Notes: generated from the letters alone by a model not told the origin. Shown: positions 1 to 10,249, counted from the stretch's first letter. The stretch is DNA of 64,000 nucleotides from Bog-473 sp963744225 (GCA_963744225.1 CAVUSV010000004.1:2046001-2110000); one strand, 5' to 3'. A program made the numbers and translations.

Positions 1-885
1 CCGCCACCGCCCACCTTGAAGGTGACGGCCAACCTTGACGCGGGCTGGCGCAACTCCATGACGCTCGCGCTGACCGGCGCCCAGGTGGCGGACAAGGCTC
101 GGTTTGCCGCCGACGCCGTGTGGGCCGGCATCTCCGGCGGCCGCGACGCCTTCGCCGAGTCCGATGAGCAGCTCACGGGCGACCTGACGGGCGCCGGCAT
201 GGCCTATCTCCGCCTCGCCGTGCGCGGCGACGACGAGGGAGCAGTGGGCCGGGCCTTCTCTGGCGCAGTCGTCGAGACGAGCCTATCGAGCTACCCCGGG
301 ACCTTCTTCACCTCCGCGCCATCCGGGGCGCAGGGCGTTGCCCGCTACTGGCCGACCACGGTCGCCGCCTCGGCCGTCCTTCCGCGCATCGAGTGCGACG
401 GCACGGAGGTCGCAGCCACGCCGCCGACCGTGGCGCCGGGTGACGCCAGTGCGCCGGGTGGCACCAGTGCGCCTCAGCAGTTCGCGCCCAGCGGGCTCCC
501 GATCCCGTCGGAGGGAGATTTGGTCCGCGTGCCCTTGTGGCTCCTCGTCGGGGCGCGGTCGGGTGACAAGGGAGGCGACGCCAACGTGGGCGTCTGGGCC
601 GATGAGGAGCACGTCGCCCTCTGGCTCCTCCGGGACTTCACGACCGAGGTGTTCACCGCACTCCTGCCCGAGGTCCAGTCTTTCGCGGTCAGCCGGTACG
701 AGCTCGCGAACCTCTGGGCAATCAACTTCGTCGTGCACGGGATCCTCGGCTGGGGCGTGGCGTCAAACCTGCGGCTGGACACGCAGGCGAAGGGCCTGGG
801 GGAGCTGCTGCGCTCGCGCTTGATCGACGTTCCCGCCTCCCTGGTGGCGAGGGGAGGGCCGGCGGCGCGCCTCGCGACGGTGTAG
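1..885 (+). CDS. AtuA-like acyclic terpene utilisation family protein, C-terminal part
   Basis: The frame is open to the left edge, so the gene begins before the window and only about 294 C-terminal residues are visible. Near the start is an AtuA/DUF1446-like stretch (GWRNSMTLALTG, then KARFAADAVWAG). A Pro/Ala/Ser linker separates it from a C-terminal module with RSGDKGGDANVGVWA, YELANLWAINFVVHG and LDTQAKGLGE, typical of the small domain fused to AtuA proteins. AtuA relatives sit in acyclic terpene or acyl-CoA catabolic clusters, but their exact reaction is not settled. No neighbouring gene here supports a pathway. Confidence 0.75.
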   Translation, partial: PPPPTLKVTANLDAGWRNSMTLALTGAQVADKARFAADAVWAGISGGRDAFAESDEQLTGDLTGAGMAYLRLAVRGDDEGAVGRAFSGAVVETSLSSYPGTFFTSAPSGAQGVARYWPTTVAASAVLPRIECDGTEVAATPPTVAPGDASAPGGTSAPQQFAPSGLPIPSEGDLVRVPLWLLVGARSGDKGGDANVGVWADEEHVALWLLRDFTTEVFTALLPEVQSFAVSRYELANLWAINFVVHGILGWGVASNLRLDTQAKGLGELLRSRLIDVPASLVARGGPAARLATV

Positions 886-909
886 GTCCCTCCGACCCTC
901 TATCGACCG

Positions 910-2097
910 GTGGGCATCTGGCAGGATGGCGCGGTGGAGTTCGTCCGCCTGGTCGCACTCGTGGCGGGCAGCGCCATCGTCGTGCTCACGGTGTGGAGCG
1001 TCTTTACGTCGCTGGTCGTCCCGCGCGCCACGTCGGCCCGGCTCGGGCGGGCCCTGGCCCGTCTCCTGATCGGCTCGACGCGCCACGTCACGCCGCATCT
1101 TCCGGACTTCGAGGCCCGAGACCGCCTCCTCTCCTTTGTCGGGCCCGCCGCCATCGTCTTGCTGTTCATTCTGTGGCTCGGGCTGATCCTGCTCGGCATG
1201 GCGATGATCATCTGGTGGACAAGTGGAGTCGACTTCGCCGACGCGTTGTCGATCGCAGGATCGTCGGTGTTCACACTCGGCGTCGCGACGGCGCCCGGGG
1301 CCGGCCCGCGGATCCTCGAGATCCTGGCGGCGGGCATCGGCTTCGGAGTGATCGCGCTCGAGATCGCCTATCTCCCTGCGCTCTACAACGCCTTCGCGAC
1401 CCGGGAGACGGAGGTGACCCTCCTTGCGGCACGGGGCGGGACACCCGCCTGGGGGCCCGAGATCCTGGCCCGTCACTTCTGGCTCGATACCATGGTCGAG
1501 CTCCCTCCGCTCTATGCCGACTGGGAGCGCTGGGCCTCGGCGGTCTCCGAGAGCCATGCCAATTATCCGGACCTCATGTGGTTCCGCTCGCCGGTCTCGT
1601 CGCGCAGCTGGCTGGTTGCTCTCGTCGCCATGATGGACTCGGCGGCCCTGTACCACGCGGTCAGCCCGGAGCAGACACCACGCCAGGCCCGCCTCTGCCT
1701 CTCCATGGGGATCAGGTGCATGCGCTCCATGGCGGGGGCGTTGCGCATCCCCTTCGACCCCGATCCGCTTCCGACGGCGGACATCCGGCTCACCAGGGAG
1801 GAATTCGAGAATGGCTACCGCAGGCTCCAAGAGGTCCACTTCCCGCTGGAGCGCGACGTGGACGAATCGTGGAGCAACTTCAAGGGCTGGCGGACCAACT
1901 ACGAGCCGATCGTCGACGCCCTCACGCAGCTGATCGTGCCGCCGCCGGCACCGTGGTTCCTGGCCCAGCCCCAGCTCGGCCAAGCGGAGTGGCCCGTCAT
2001 CCTCAACCGCACCCCGGATCAGCCGGAGGGGGGTCCGGGGTTCGGCGTGAGCAAGACCTTCAAGACGCCGTCGGCCCGGGAGTCGAACAACTCATAG
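910..2097 (+). CDS. Integral membrane protein, ion-channel-like N-terminal half
   Basis: A 395-residue protein starting at GTG 910; a second GTG at 934 is also possible. The first 150 residues contain about three hydrophobic segments. The stretch GSSVFTLGVAT, between two of them, resembles a degenerate two-TM potassium-channel pore loop. The C-terminal 230 residues are soluble-looking, with many Trp and Tyr. The gene starts 24 bases after the AtuA-like gene and its 3' end overlaps the convergent dehydrogenase by about 80 bases. The channel assignment is only a suggestion from the pore-like segment. Confidence 0.6.
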   Translation: MGIWQDGAVEFVRLVALVAGSAIVVLTVWSVFTSLVVPRATSARLGRALARLLIGSTRHVTPHLPDFEARDRLLSFVGPAAIVLLFILWLGLILLGMAMIIWWTSGVDFADALSIAGSSVFTLGVATAPGAGPRILEILAAGIGFGVIALEIAYLPALYNAFATRETEVTLLAARGGTPAWGPEILARHFWLDTMVELPPLYADWERWASAVSESHANYPDLMWFRSPVSSRSWLVALVAMMDSAALYHAVSPEQTPRQARLCLSMGIRCMRSMAGALRIPFDPDPLPTADIRLTREEFENGYRRLQEVHFPLERDVDESWSNFKGWRTNYEPIVDALTQLIVPPPAPWFLAQPQLGQAEWPVILNRTPDQPEGGPGFGVSKTFKTPSARESNNS

Positions 2098-3110
2098 GCC
2101 TCGGCCGCCTGGTCCAGATCCATGTGGTGGGTGAAGGTGTCGGCCAGGGCGAGGCGGCCGGACTGCAGGAGCGGGACGAGCGCGGGCCAGGTCCCCGGCA
2201 CCGGCGCGAAGACGGTGCGCACGGTGAGGCTCTTCAAGAAGACCAGGCCCATCGGGAAGGGGAGATCCATGGACAGGTTCACGCCCACGATGGACACCGT
2301 GCCACCGGCGGCGGCGCAGGACAGCGCGTCGAGCACGGTGGCGTCGGCTCCGACGGCCTCAATGACGGACGCAGCGCCGCGCCCGCCCGTGGCCTCGAGC
2401 ACCTGCACGGAGCTCGGGGCGCTCCGGGCGTCGATGGGTTCGGCCCCGAGTCGCTCGGCGCGGGCCAACCGCTCCGGCACCCGGTCCACCCCCAGGATGC
2501 GGGCGGGGCCGAACAGCGCGGCGCACTGCAGCGCCATGATGCCGACCGGCCCGAGTCCCATCACCACCACCGTCGAGCCGGGCAGGATGTTGGCGCGCAG
2601 CGCCCCCAGGTAACCGGTCGGGAGGATGTCGGTGAGGAGCACGGCCTCCTCGTCGGTGATGCCCTCGGGAATGGGCAGTGCGAAAAGGTCGGCGAACGGG
2701 ACGGCCATGGCCTCGGCCTGGCCGCCGGGGAGATCGGGCATGGTGCCGAATGCGGCCGCCTTGTCGTTCAGGCAGACGTTCGGTTGGCCCGCCAGGCACG
2801 GACGGCAGATGCCGCAGCCAATGACCCCCGACACGAGCACGCGAGAACCCGGCTTGAGGCTGTGCACTTCCGGGCCAACGTCGGTGACCGTCCCGATCGC
2901 CTCGTGGCCGAGACGGATGCCGATTCCCGTGGGCGCGTCATGGTAGAGGTGCAGATCGGAACCGCAGATCGCCGTTCGCTCCACCGTGACGATGACGCCG
3001 CCTGGTCCGGGGAGCTCAGGATCGGGTACATCTCGCACCGTCACGGCACGTGGTCCCTCGAGGATGGCCGCTCGCACTCTCGCACGGTACCGCGCAGGAC
3101 TAGACTGCAT
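2019..3110 (-). CDS. Zinc-dependent alcohol dehydrogenase (MDR superfamily)
   Basis: A 363-residue medium-chain dehydrogenase that should oxidise an alcohol with NAD(P). It has the catalytic-zinc region CGSDLHLYHDAP followed by GHEAIG. The structural zinc cysteines lie in GCGICRPCLAGQPNVC, and the Rossmann fingerprint is GLGPVG. ATG at 3110 is used; GTG at 3077, just before RAAILEGP, is an equally good start. It is divergent from clpS with 27 bases between start codons, so the promoters must overlap. Substrate cannot be read from the sequence. Confidence 0.88.
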   Translation of the reverse strand: MQSSPARYRARVRAAILEGPRAVTVRDVPDPELPGPGGVIVTVERTAICGSDLHLYHDAPTGIGIRLGHEAIGTVTDVGPEVHSLKPGSRVLVSGVIGCGICRPCLAGQPNVCLNDKAAAFGTMPDLPGGQAEAMAVPFADLFALPIPEGITDEEAVLLTDILPTGYLGALRANILPGSTVVVMGLGPVGIMALQCAALFGPARILGVDRVPERLARAERLGAEPIDARSAPSSVQVLEATGGRGAASVIEAVGADATVLDALSCAAAGGTVSIVGVNLSMDLPFPMGLVFLKSLTVRTVFAPVPGTWPALVPLLQSGRLALADTFTHHMDLDQAAEAYELFDSRADGVLKVLLTPNPGPPSG

Positions 3111-3137
3111 CGGGCCAAATTTGGCTCCATCCGCGCC

Positions 3138-3437
3138 ATGCCTCAGATCCTCGAACCCTCCACCACCGATGTCGCAGACGACGATATCGACGCGTTCTTT
3201 GCCATCGAAGATCTCTGGGCGGTGATCGTCTGGAACGACGACGTGACGACGTTCCAGACGGTGATTCAGGCCTTCGTTGAGATCTTCGGCCACACGGTCG
3301 AGCGGGCCGACCAGCTGGCCTGGAAGATCCACCGGACGGGCAAGGCCGTGGCGGCCGTTCGGCCCAAGGATGAAGCCGAGGCGGCCGTGCACGCGCTGCA
3401 CGGGCGGGGTATCTCGGCCACGCTCGCCCGCGCCTGA
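3138..3437 (+). CDS. clpS: ClpS, ATP-dependent Clp protease adaptor
   Basis: A 99-residue protein of the usual ClpS size. In this family ClpS binds the Clp unfoldase (ClpC in actinobacteria) and delivers N-degron substrates for proteolysis. Visible motifs are WAVIVWNDDVTTF, the substrate-pocket strand and loop, and a Clp-docking helix region with AWKIHRTGKAVAAV. ATG 3138 is preceded by a purine-poor region, so translation may start from a short leader. The acidic N-terminus before residue 20 matches the flexible ClpS tail. Confidence 0.9.
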   Translation: MPQILEPSTTDVADDDIDAFFAIEDLWAVIVWNDDVTTFQTVIQAFVEIFGHTVERADQLAWKIHRTGKAVAAVRPKDEAEAAVHALHGRGISATLARA

Positions 3438-3487
3438 GCGAGAGTCGGGCGCCGCTGCGCCGCTGCGCCGCTCCGGCCGAGGGCCGC

Positions 3488-3752
3488 GTGTCTCTGAAAA
3501 CTCTCAACAGATCGGTTGATAGTTCTGAGAAAAATGCACCGCACCGCCTACCGCCGGTCCGCTCCGGTCGGGCGGCAGCCGCCGCGTGTCTCCGAAAACC
3601 CTCAACAGATCGGTTGATAGTTCTGAGAAAGATGCGCTACCCGCTGCCCGCTGCCCGCCGCCCGCCGCCCGCCGCCGGTCCGCTCCAGTCGAGCGACCGA
3701 GGGTGTCTCCAAAAACCCTCAACAGATCGGTTGATAGTTCTGAGAAAGATGC
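3488..3752 (+). repeat. Three 50-bp direct repeats with internal hairpin
   Basis: Near-identical 50-base units lie at 3488-3537, 3586-3635 and 3703-3752, separated by GC-rich spacers of 48 and 67 bases. Each carries TCAAC-6-GTTGA, a short hairpin, within a block running from GTGTCTC to GAGAAAGATGC. Part of the spacer (CCGCCGGTCCGCTCC) is repeated too. They lie between clpS and the 3' end of the convergent exporter-acetyltransferase gene, so a transcription-stop, RNA-processing or protein-binding role is possible. They are too few and too widely spaced for a CRISPR. Confidence 0.85.
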
Positions 3753-3783
3753 GCCTGCACCGCCACCGCGTACCGCCGGTCCG

Positions 3784-6045
3784 CTATTTGTTCTCGCCGC
3801 GCTCGAGCGCGGCCGTGAGCCGCGCCTTCACCCCGGGCCACTCCGACGCCATGATCGAGAAGCGGGCCGACGTCCGCACCGTGTCGTCGGACCCAGGCCG
3901 ATCGGCGCGCATGATGCCGTCGAGCTGCCCCCCGATCCGTTCGATGGCCTCCCACGACCGTTTGTTCCGCACGTCGGTCTGCAGCCCGACGCGGTGGACC
4001 TGCCACACGTCGAACGCGTGGGTCAGCATCAGCAGCTTGGCCTCGGTGTTGACCGGTGTCCGCTGGGCCGAACCGGCCAGCCAGGTGAAGCCGATGTCGA
4101 CGACATCGGGTACACCGTTGCGCTGGTGCCTCGCTCCGGGGGGCCACTGCCACGTGAAGATCTCGCAGAACCTCGTCGCCCCGACGACGCGGTCGGCCTC
4201 GTGTGCTCCGACACCCTTGCGCACCGTCGCGAAGGCCACGTGGGCGTCCGCGGCCACCTTGGCCAGCGCGTCACCGACGTAGTCGCGCATCTCATCGACC
4301 CCGTCGGGGGTGTACGTCCATTGGAAATGGCTGCGGTCCTCAGCCGCCGCCTCCACCAGGGCGGGGATGTGCGCCTCGCGCAGCGGCTCGAGCCGCACGT
4401 ACGTTCCCTCGAGGGTCAGACGATCAGGCATGGCCGGCGGGCACGCCGGCACCCTCTGGCGTTCCTGCCCCGCGCTCGGCGACGGGCCGCCGGACCCGGG
4501 TGCAGGGCTCGACGCAGTCGGCACCACGAAGTCGCGCTGGCGCACGAGGATGAACGCGCACAGTGCACCGACGAACGCGACGATCGCCCCGATGTCCATG
4601 AGGTGGTTGAGTGTGGACGAGAAGGCGACGTGGTAGGCGTTGAGGAGCGCTTGGCGCGCGGCGGGGATCGGGATGGATGCGGCCACTTGGTGCACCTGTC
4701 CCGCCGAGAGCGCCCCCCGCAGTTGCGAACCGCCGCGACTGAGCACCTCTCTGCCGGAGGACGTCGTGCTGAGCGCGGCCGTGGTGTCCTTCACGATCTG
4801 GCTTTGGAACACCGCTCCGAGGACTGCGATGCCGGTGGCGATGCCCACCTGGCGGAACGTGTTGTTGGCACCCGAAGCCATGCCGCTGCGCTGGGGCTGA
4901 ACCACCGAGACCGCGCCGGAGGCCAGGACCGGGTTGACGGTACCGGCCCCGAAGCCAGCGAGGATGAACCCGGGCAGCAACACGGTCCACCCCGAGTTCG
5001 GGTGGGTCGTCCCCATGGCGAGGAGCGCCGCGGTGACAATGAGCATCCCGATGCCGAGCAGGAAGCGCGACTGCACCCGCACGGTGAGCCGCCCCGCGAA
5101 GAAGGACCAAAAGAAGATGACCAGTGTCTGCGGGAGGAAGCGAATGCCGGCCGCAAATGGGCCGTAGCCCAGGTCGTCCTGGATGTAGAGGGTCAGGTAC
5201 AAGAACATCGCGAAGATGGAGGACGCGAGCGTGAACGCCACCACGGAGAGCCCCACGAAGGCGGGGATCTTGAACAAGCCGAGGTCCAGCATGGGATCGC
5301 CTGTGTAGAGCTCGTTGAGGATGAACACAACCATGAGGACGGCCGACGCCACGAGCAAGCCCACGATGGTCGCGCTGCCCCAGCCAAGGTCGTTGCCGCG
5401 CACGAGCGCGAAGACGAGGGTGAACAGGCTGGCCGAGAACGTCACGAAGCCGACCCAGTCGATGTGGCGCACCCTCGGGTCCTTGGACTCGGCGATCTTG
5501 GCGATGGTGATGATGACGGCGACCACCCCGATGGGGACGTTGACGAAGAAGATCCAGCGCCACCCGATACCGCTGGTGATGGCGCCGCCGATCAGGGGCC
5601 CGATGGCGACGGCGCCGCCGATGACAGCGCCGTAGACGCCGAAGGCCGTCCCGCGGTCCCTGCCGACGAACGCCCCTGCGATGAGGGCGAGGGCAGTGGC
5701 GAACATGATGGCGCCGCCGACGCCCTGAACGGCCCGGGCGAGGTTGAGCATGAGCGGCGTGGTCGAGAGGCCGCACAGCAACGAGGCGAGCGAGAAGACG
5801 CCGAGTCCGATGGCGAACACCTCCCGCCGGCCGTAGATGTCGCCCAGCACGCCGGCAGTCAGCAGGAAGGCGGCCAGGGTCAGCGAGTAGGCGTCGACGA
5901 CCCACTGCAGGTCAGAGAAGCTCGAGTGCAGCGACTGCTGGATGTCAGGCAGCGCCACATTGACGACGGTGATGTCGAGGAGGAGCATGAAGGTCGCCGT
6001 GCAAACGGCGATCAGCGTCCACCACTTGCGGTCGAGAGCGGGCAT
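3784..6045 (-). CDS. DHA2-type MFS drug exporter fused to a GNAT acetyltransferase
   Basis: One uninterrupted 753-residue frame. Residues 1 to about 510 are a 14-helix EmrB/QacA-like transporter with DITVVNVALPDIQ in helix 1, the motif-A-like GDIYGRREVF and GPLIGGAI in helix 5. After a Pro/Ser linker, residues 539-753 form a RimJ/RimL-type N-acetyltransferase with NKRSWEAIERIGG. An ATG at 4431 could start the acetyltransferase alone, and a single-base sequencing error could have joined two genes. If real, the fusion couples drug export to acyl transfer. It is divergent from the ABC-F gene with 45 bases between starts. Confidence 0.8.
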   Translation of the reverse strand: MPALDRKWWTLIAVCTATFMLLLDITVVNVALPDIQQSLHSSFSDLQWVVDAYSLTLAAFLLTAGVLGDIYGRREVFAIGLGVFSLASLLCGLSTTPLMLNLARAVQGVGGAIMFATALALIAGAFVGRDRGTAFGVYGAVIGGAVAIGPLIGGAITSGIGWRWIFFVNVPIGVVAVIITIAKIAESKDPRVRHIDWVGFVTFSASLFTLVFALVRGNDLGWGSATIVGLLVASAVLMVVFILNELYTGDPMLDLGLFKIPAFVGLSVVAFTLASSIFAMFLYLTLYIQDDLGYGPFAAGIRFLPQTLVIFFWSFFAGRLTVRVQSRFLLGIGMLIVTAALLAMGTTHPNSGWTVLLPGFILAGFGAGTVNPVLASGAVSVVQPQRSGMASGANNTFRQVGIATGIAVLGAVFQSQIVKDTTAALSTTSSGREVLSRGGSQLRGALSAGQVHQVAASIPIPAARQALLNAYHVAFSSTLNHLMDIGAIVAFVGALCAFILVRQRDFVVPTASSPAPGSGGPSPSAGQERQRVPACPPAMPDRLTLEGTYVRLEPLREAHIPALVEAAAEDRSHFQWTYTPDGVDEMRDYVGDALAKVAADAHVAFATVRKGVGAHEADRVVGATRFCEIFTWQWPPGARHQRNGVPDVVDIGFTWLAGSAQRTPVNTEAKLLMLTHAFDVWQVHRVGLQTDVRNKRSWEAIERIGGQLDGIMRADRPGSDDTVRTSARFSIMASEWPGVKARLTAALERGENK

Positions 6046-6090
6046 TGGCGGAGTGTACCGACCAGCAGGTTCTCACTCGTACAATGTGTC

Positions 6091-7694
6091 GTGATCGTCG
6101 GATCCTCCCTCACCATCGAGATCGGTGACCGCACGCTGCTCAGCGACGCCTCGTTCGTCGTGGGCGCTGGTGAGAAGGTGGGCCTGGTCGGGCGCAACGG
6201 GACCGGGAAGTCGTCGTTCATCTCGGTGCTGGTCGGCCAGCCGGCGGCGCAGCTTCGGCACCGGGGCAATGTCCGCCTCCTCGGGCGCGTTCGGGTACCT
6301 GCCCCAGGCCCCCGTGCCAGGCGGTCTGGGGCTCGAGCCGACCGGCTTCTCGCACATCCTCTCGGTGCGGGGCCTCGACGTGCTCGACGACGCCCTCGGC
6401 TCCGCCCGCAAGGCCATGGCCGACGACCCCTCCGAGGAGAACATCGAGCTCTTTACCGACCTCCAGGAGCAATTCCAGTCGAACGGCGGTTACGAGGCGG
6501 AGTCGGTGATGGCGCGGCTGGCCGACGGGCTGGGCCTGCGCCAGGAACTGCTCCTCGAGGACATCGACGAGCTCTCGGGCGGCCAACGCCGGCGCGTCGA
6601 CCTCATGCGGGTCCTGTTCCAAGAGCCCGACCTGATGATCCTCGACGAGCCGACCAACCACCTCGACCGCTCGGCCAAGCGCTGGTTGCTCGACGAGCTG
6701 GCGCGCTTCTCCGGCGCGCTCCTCGTCGTGAGCCACGACCTCAAGCTCCTGGACCACTCCATCACCAAGGTGCTGCACATCTCGAACCAGCGGCTCACCG
6801 AGTGGAAGGGCAACTACTCGAAGTTCCAGGCGCAGCACGAGGCGGACCAGTCCCAGCGCGAGCGGGCCTCGGAGCTCGAGCAGCGAGAGATCAAGCGGCT
6901 CTCCACATTGGCCGACTCCATGCGGGCGAGCACAGAGAAGCGGGCCCGCAAGGCCAAGGCACTCGACAGGCGGGTCGAGCGGATGGAGGCGACGCGGACT
7001 CAGGTCGACAAGCGAGAGCGGGCCAGCAAGTTCAAGCTGCCCGATGCCGCCGCGCTCGGGAGCCATCCCGCTCGAGGTGGCGAAGCTGGGCGTGCGCTAC
7101 GGCAGCAACGAGGTGCTCACGAACGTGACGCTTCCATGCCGGCCGGGGCGACCACATCGTGATCATCGGTCGCAACGGCGCGGGCAAGTCCTCGCTGCTG
7201 CGTTGCCTCGCCGGCGTGCAGGAGCCCGTCGAACGGCGTGGTCGAGCTCGGCGCGAACGTCGTGGTCGGCTACTTCGCCCAGGAGCACGAGCAGATCGAC
7301 CCGGACCTCAGCGCGCTGGCCAATGTGAGCGACGCCGTCCTCAAGCCGGAGAAGGAGCGGCGCGCGCTGCTTCGGCTCGTTCGGCCTGCCTTCGAAGGCG
7401 GCCGACCAGTTGCCGGCGACGCTGTCGGGCGGCGAGCGGGCGAAGCTCGGGCTGGCCATGCTGTCGGCCGGGGAGGCGAACGTCCTTCTGCTCGACGAGC
7501 CGACCAACAACCTCGACCCTCGTCGATCACCGCGGTCGGGCGCCATGCTGGGCGACTGGCCCGGCACGATCATCGCGGTGAGCCACGAGCGCGGCTTCGT
7601 CGAGGCGCTGCGCCCGACGTACTGCCTGCGCCTTCCCGAGGAGCGCTACACGCACTGGCGCGAGGAGTACCTCGACGACGTCGAGATGCGCTGA
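6091..7694 (+). CDS. ABC-F family ATPase (frameshifted)
   Basis: Two ABC ATPase domains without membrane segments, the layout of ABC-F proteins, which act on ribosomes in translation or antibiotic protection. Domain 1 has GRNGTGKSS, LSGGQ and LDEPTNHLD. A charged linker follows (about 6840-7040). Domain 2 has GRNGAGKSS, LSGGE and LDEPTNNLD. The reading frame changes at about 6285, 7060, 7150, 7225, 7370, 7515 and 7540. Most changes are repaired by removing one base, often a G from GGGC. GTG 6091 is the start. Sequence error is more likely than decay because every motif is intact. Confidence 0.8.
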
Positions 7695-7706
7695 CGCCGG
7701 CCAGAG

Positions 7707-7723
7707 CGCGGACCCGGTCCGCG
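7707..7723. terminator. Hairpin between convergent genes
   Basis: CGCGGACC and GGTCCGCG are perfect complements around a single C. The hairpin lies between the stops of the ABC-F gene and the convergent solute-binding gene, so it could terminate both. There is no T-run. Confidence 0.4.
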
Positions 7724-7737
7724 ACTCCGACCCGACC

Positions 7738-9397
7738 CTATTTAACCCAGATCTGCGTCGGCCAGAGCACGCCCTCGTCGAAGGCGACGGCCTTGGAACC
7801 CTGACAGCGTCATCGGGTTGGCGAAGTTCTGGACCTTGGGGTTGGCGATGACGGCCCAGGTGTCGCGGGCCAGCCACAGGTACGGGATGTCCTGCGGCCA
7901 GGTACTGGTTGACCTGCTGGTACGCTTGGCCCGGGCCGCCTTGTCGTTCGTGGTCCGCCCGGCCAACAGCGCCGCCTGGATGCGAGGGTCGACGTTGCGG
8001 GCCATGTTGAGCGCCAGCGAGCCCGACGCCAGCTGGGTGGTCAACCAGACGTAGTTGAGGTCCGGGTCGACGGCTGCCGAACTGGCGCCACAGCGTGGCC
8101 TGGTAGGTGCCGGCCAGACGCGTTGTTGATGATGCGTCGCCTGGGCGATGATGTTGATGTTGACCTGCATGCCCGCCGTCTGGAAGGCCTGCTGGAGGAA
8201 CTGGGCTGCCCGCAGCGTCTCGGGGTCGCTGGTCGAGGCGAGGCTGAAGCTGACTGGCTTGCCCGTCTCCTGCGCGACCTTCTTCACGAGCGTCGCCGCG
8301 CCCGCGGGGTCGTAGCTGGGGTACGCGGTCTTGGTGTAGTACGGGCTCCCCGGGATGAACAGCCCGTTCATCGGCGTGTTCACACCCTTGTCGATCACCT
8401 TGGCGTACTGGGGCCGGTTGATGCACTTGGCCATGGCCGTCGCGCAGGTCGTGGTTGTTGAACGGCGCGGCCGACGTGTTGAGCATGATGCATTGCACGG
8501 TCGGTTGGCCGACCACCTGGCCGCTGTTGTCGTAGTAGGAGTACTTCTTGTTCCCGCGGAACTGCAGAAGTGCCGTCGGGATCGTTGGTGTGCATCATGT
8601 CGATCTCGCCGGTCTCCAGCGCGTCGGCGCGTGAGTTGGCGTTGATGATCGGCTTGTAGGTGATGGAGTCCAGGTAGGGGTAGCCGGAGCGCCAGTACTT
8701 GGGGTTCCGTCGTGGCCGTCATGTGGCTGTTCGGCACCCAGTCCTGGAAGACGAACGGTCCGGTGCCGATCGGGTTGGAGGTGCCGCCGTTGGGGCCGCG
8801 GCAAGCATGGACGGCGCGGCGACGTAGCCGGTCTGCGCCTGGGCCAGGTAGTAGGGGAAGGGGGCCCACGGAGTTCTTCATGGTGATGGTGACCGACATC
8901 GGGCCGCTCACCGACGCCCCCTGATGTTGGTGGCGAACGCCGGCCCGGTCAGGATGGAGGTCGCCTGCGCCTCGATGTTGCGTGTAGAGCGCCTTGCCGT
9001 CGAGCGGGGTCCCGTCGTGGAAGACGATGCCGGGGCGCAGGGTGATGGTGAAGGACGTGAAGTCGGCGTTCGACGTGATCGACTGCGCCAGGTACGGCTG
9101 GACGTTGCCGGGGCGTCCACGATGGCGATGGGGTCGAAGACGGTGCGGCCGTAGAGGAAGCCGCCCTCGTCCCAGCGGGCCGTCGAGGGGTTGAAGCCGC
9201 TCTCCTCGGTGTCGATGCCGAAGGTCAGCGAGCCGCCGCTACTTGGGCTTGGCCGTCGAGATCCCGTTCCTGCCGGGTCCGTTGGTCTGGGCGGCACCGG
9301 CGAGCCCGGCAACGCCCCGATGCACCAATATCGCGGCCCCGGCACCCAGCGCCAGGCCGCCGGCCAGGAATGACCGCCGATCAAACGACTGCGACAT
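7738..9397 (-). CDS. ABC transporter solute-binding protein, family 5 (peptide type), frameshifted
   Basis: The start MSQSFDRRSFLAGG is a twin-arginine export signal. Mature sequence follows with GGSLTFGIDTEESGFNPSTARWD and an FHDGTPL-like segment recoverable across frames, typical of DppA/OppA-like lipid- or peptide-binding proteins of about 550 residues. The product would catch peptides or similar solutes outside the membrane. The frame breaks about eight times, and the correct C-terminus LWPTQIWVK ends at TAG 7738-7740. No permease genes are adjacent. The breaks match the indel pattern of the neighbouring genes. Confidence 0.7.
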
Positions 9398-9560
9398 CGC
9401 AACCCCCCAAGGTCTCGATCTCATGCAGTACGACGCCCGCGGGCGCCGTGGTGCGGCACGTTACAACTCCGTGACTGATTGCGGGTGTGGCAGCGCGATT
9501 GGGGCAACCTGAGAACCGCGGTGTGCCCACCTGGACCTCGAAAGACGAGAGGAGCATCGA

Positions 9561-10045
9561 ATGACGATCGCAGTCGGCGACCGCATCCCCGACGTGAAGG
9601 TCTTCACCTTCGGCGACAAGGGGCCCGAGGCGACCACGTCGGCCGAGGTGCTGGGCCAGGGGAAGGTCGTGCTCTTCGGCGTGCCCGGGCGCGTTCACGC
9701 CCACCTGCTCGGACCACCACCTCCCCGGCTTCGTCCTGCGTGCCGACGAATTGCGCGCCAAGGGGGCGGAGAAGGTCGTCTGCGTCGTCGGTGAACGACC
9801 CCTTCGTGATGGGCGCCTGGGGCAAGGACCAGCACGTCGGCGACAGCGTCGTGATGCTGGCCGACGGCAACGGCGAGCTGGCCGAGGCGATGGGGCTCAC
9901 CATGGACGGCACCGGGTTCGGCCTCGGGCATCGCTCGCAGCGCTTCGCTGCGATCCTCGACGACGGCGTCGTCGGTTGGCTCGCCGTCGAGCCCGGCCCC
10001 GGGCTCAAGGTCAGCTCGGTCGAAGAGGTGCTCGCAGCGCTGTAG
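9561..10045 (+). CDS. Peroxiredoxin (Prx5/AhpE-like redoxin), frameshifted
   Basis: A redoxin of about 160 residues that reduces peroxides. The N-terminus is MTIAVGDRIPDVKVFTFGDKG. The peroxidatic motif PGAFTPTCS is recovered by removing one G near 9690. A second extra base near 9790 restores VCVSVNDPFVMGAW, a Prx5-family hallmark. The rest (FGLGHRSQRFAAIL) is intact in one frame. A good Shine-Dalgarno (GAGAGGAG) precedes ATG 9561. Both indels are probably sequencing errors. Confidence 0.8.
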
Positions 10046-10249
10046 GCGTACGAGCCGCGTTGGCGACGTCGGCCCCCCGGGTAGCTCTTGAGCTCGCACA
10101 CCGGCGTCTTCGCGCCGAGCCCCGTTCAGCCGTCACCCGGGACGAGGAACCGTCCCGCGTGACGAGGTGCAGCATTTGGAGGAGGCCGCCCCGCCGGCCG
10201 GCCGCAGACCCCTCCGGGGGTCGGCGCTGGTCCCACCCCGCGGTGATGC

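Noticed and set aside
763..1983. A 406-residue minus-strand frame
   Set aside because: Arg/Asp/Glu/Pro-rich shadow of the membrane-protein gene, without motifs.
3488..3752. Mini-CRISPR
   Set aside because: Three 50-bp units with GC-rich, partly repeated spacers of 48 and 67 bases, and no cas genes nearby.
3586..7128. A long 1180-residue plus-strand frame
   Set aside because: It is low-complexity, charged sequence opposite the MFS-GNAT gene; only its last part (from 6091) is real, as the start of the ABC-F gene.
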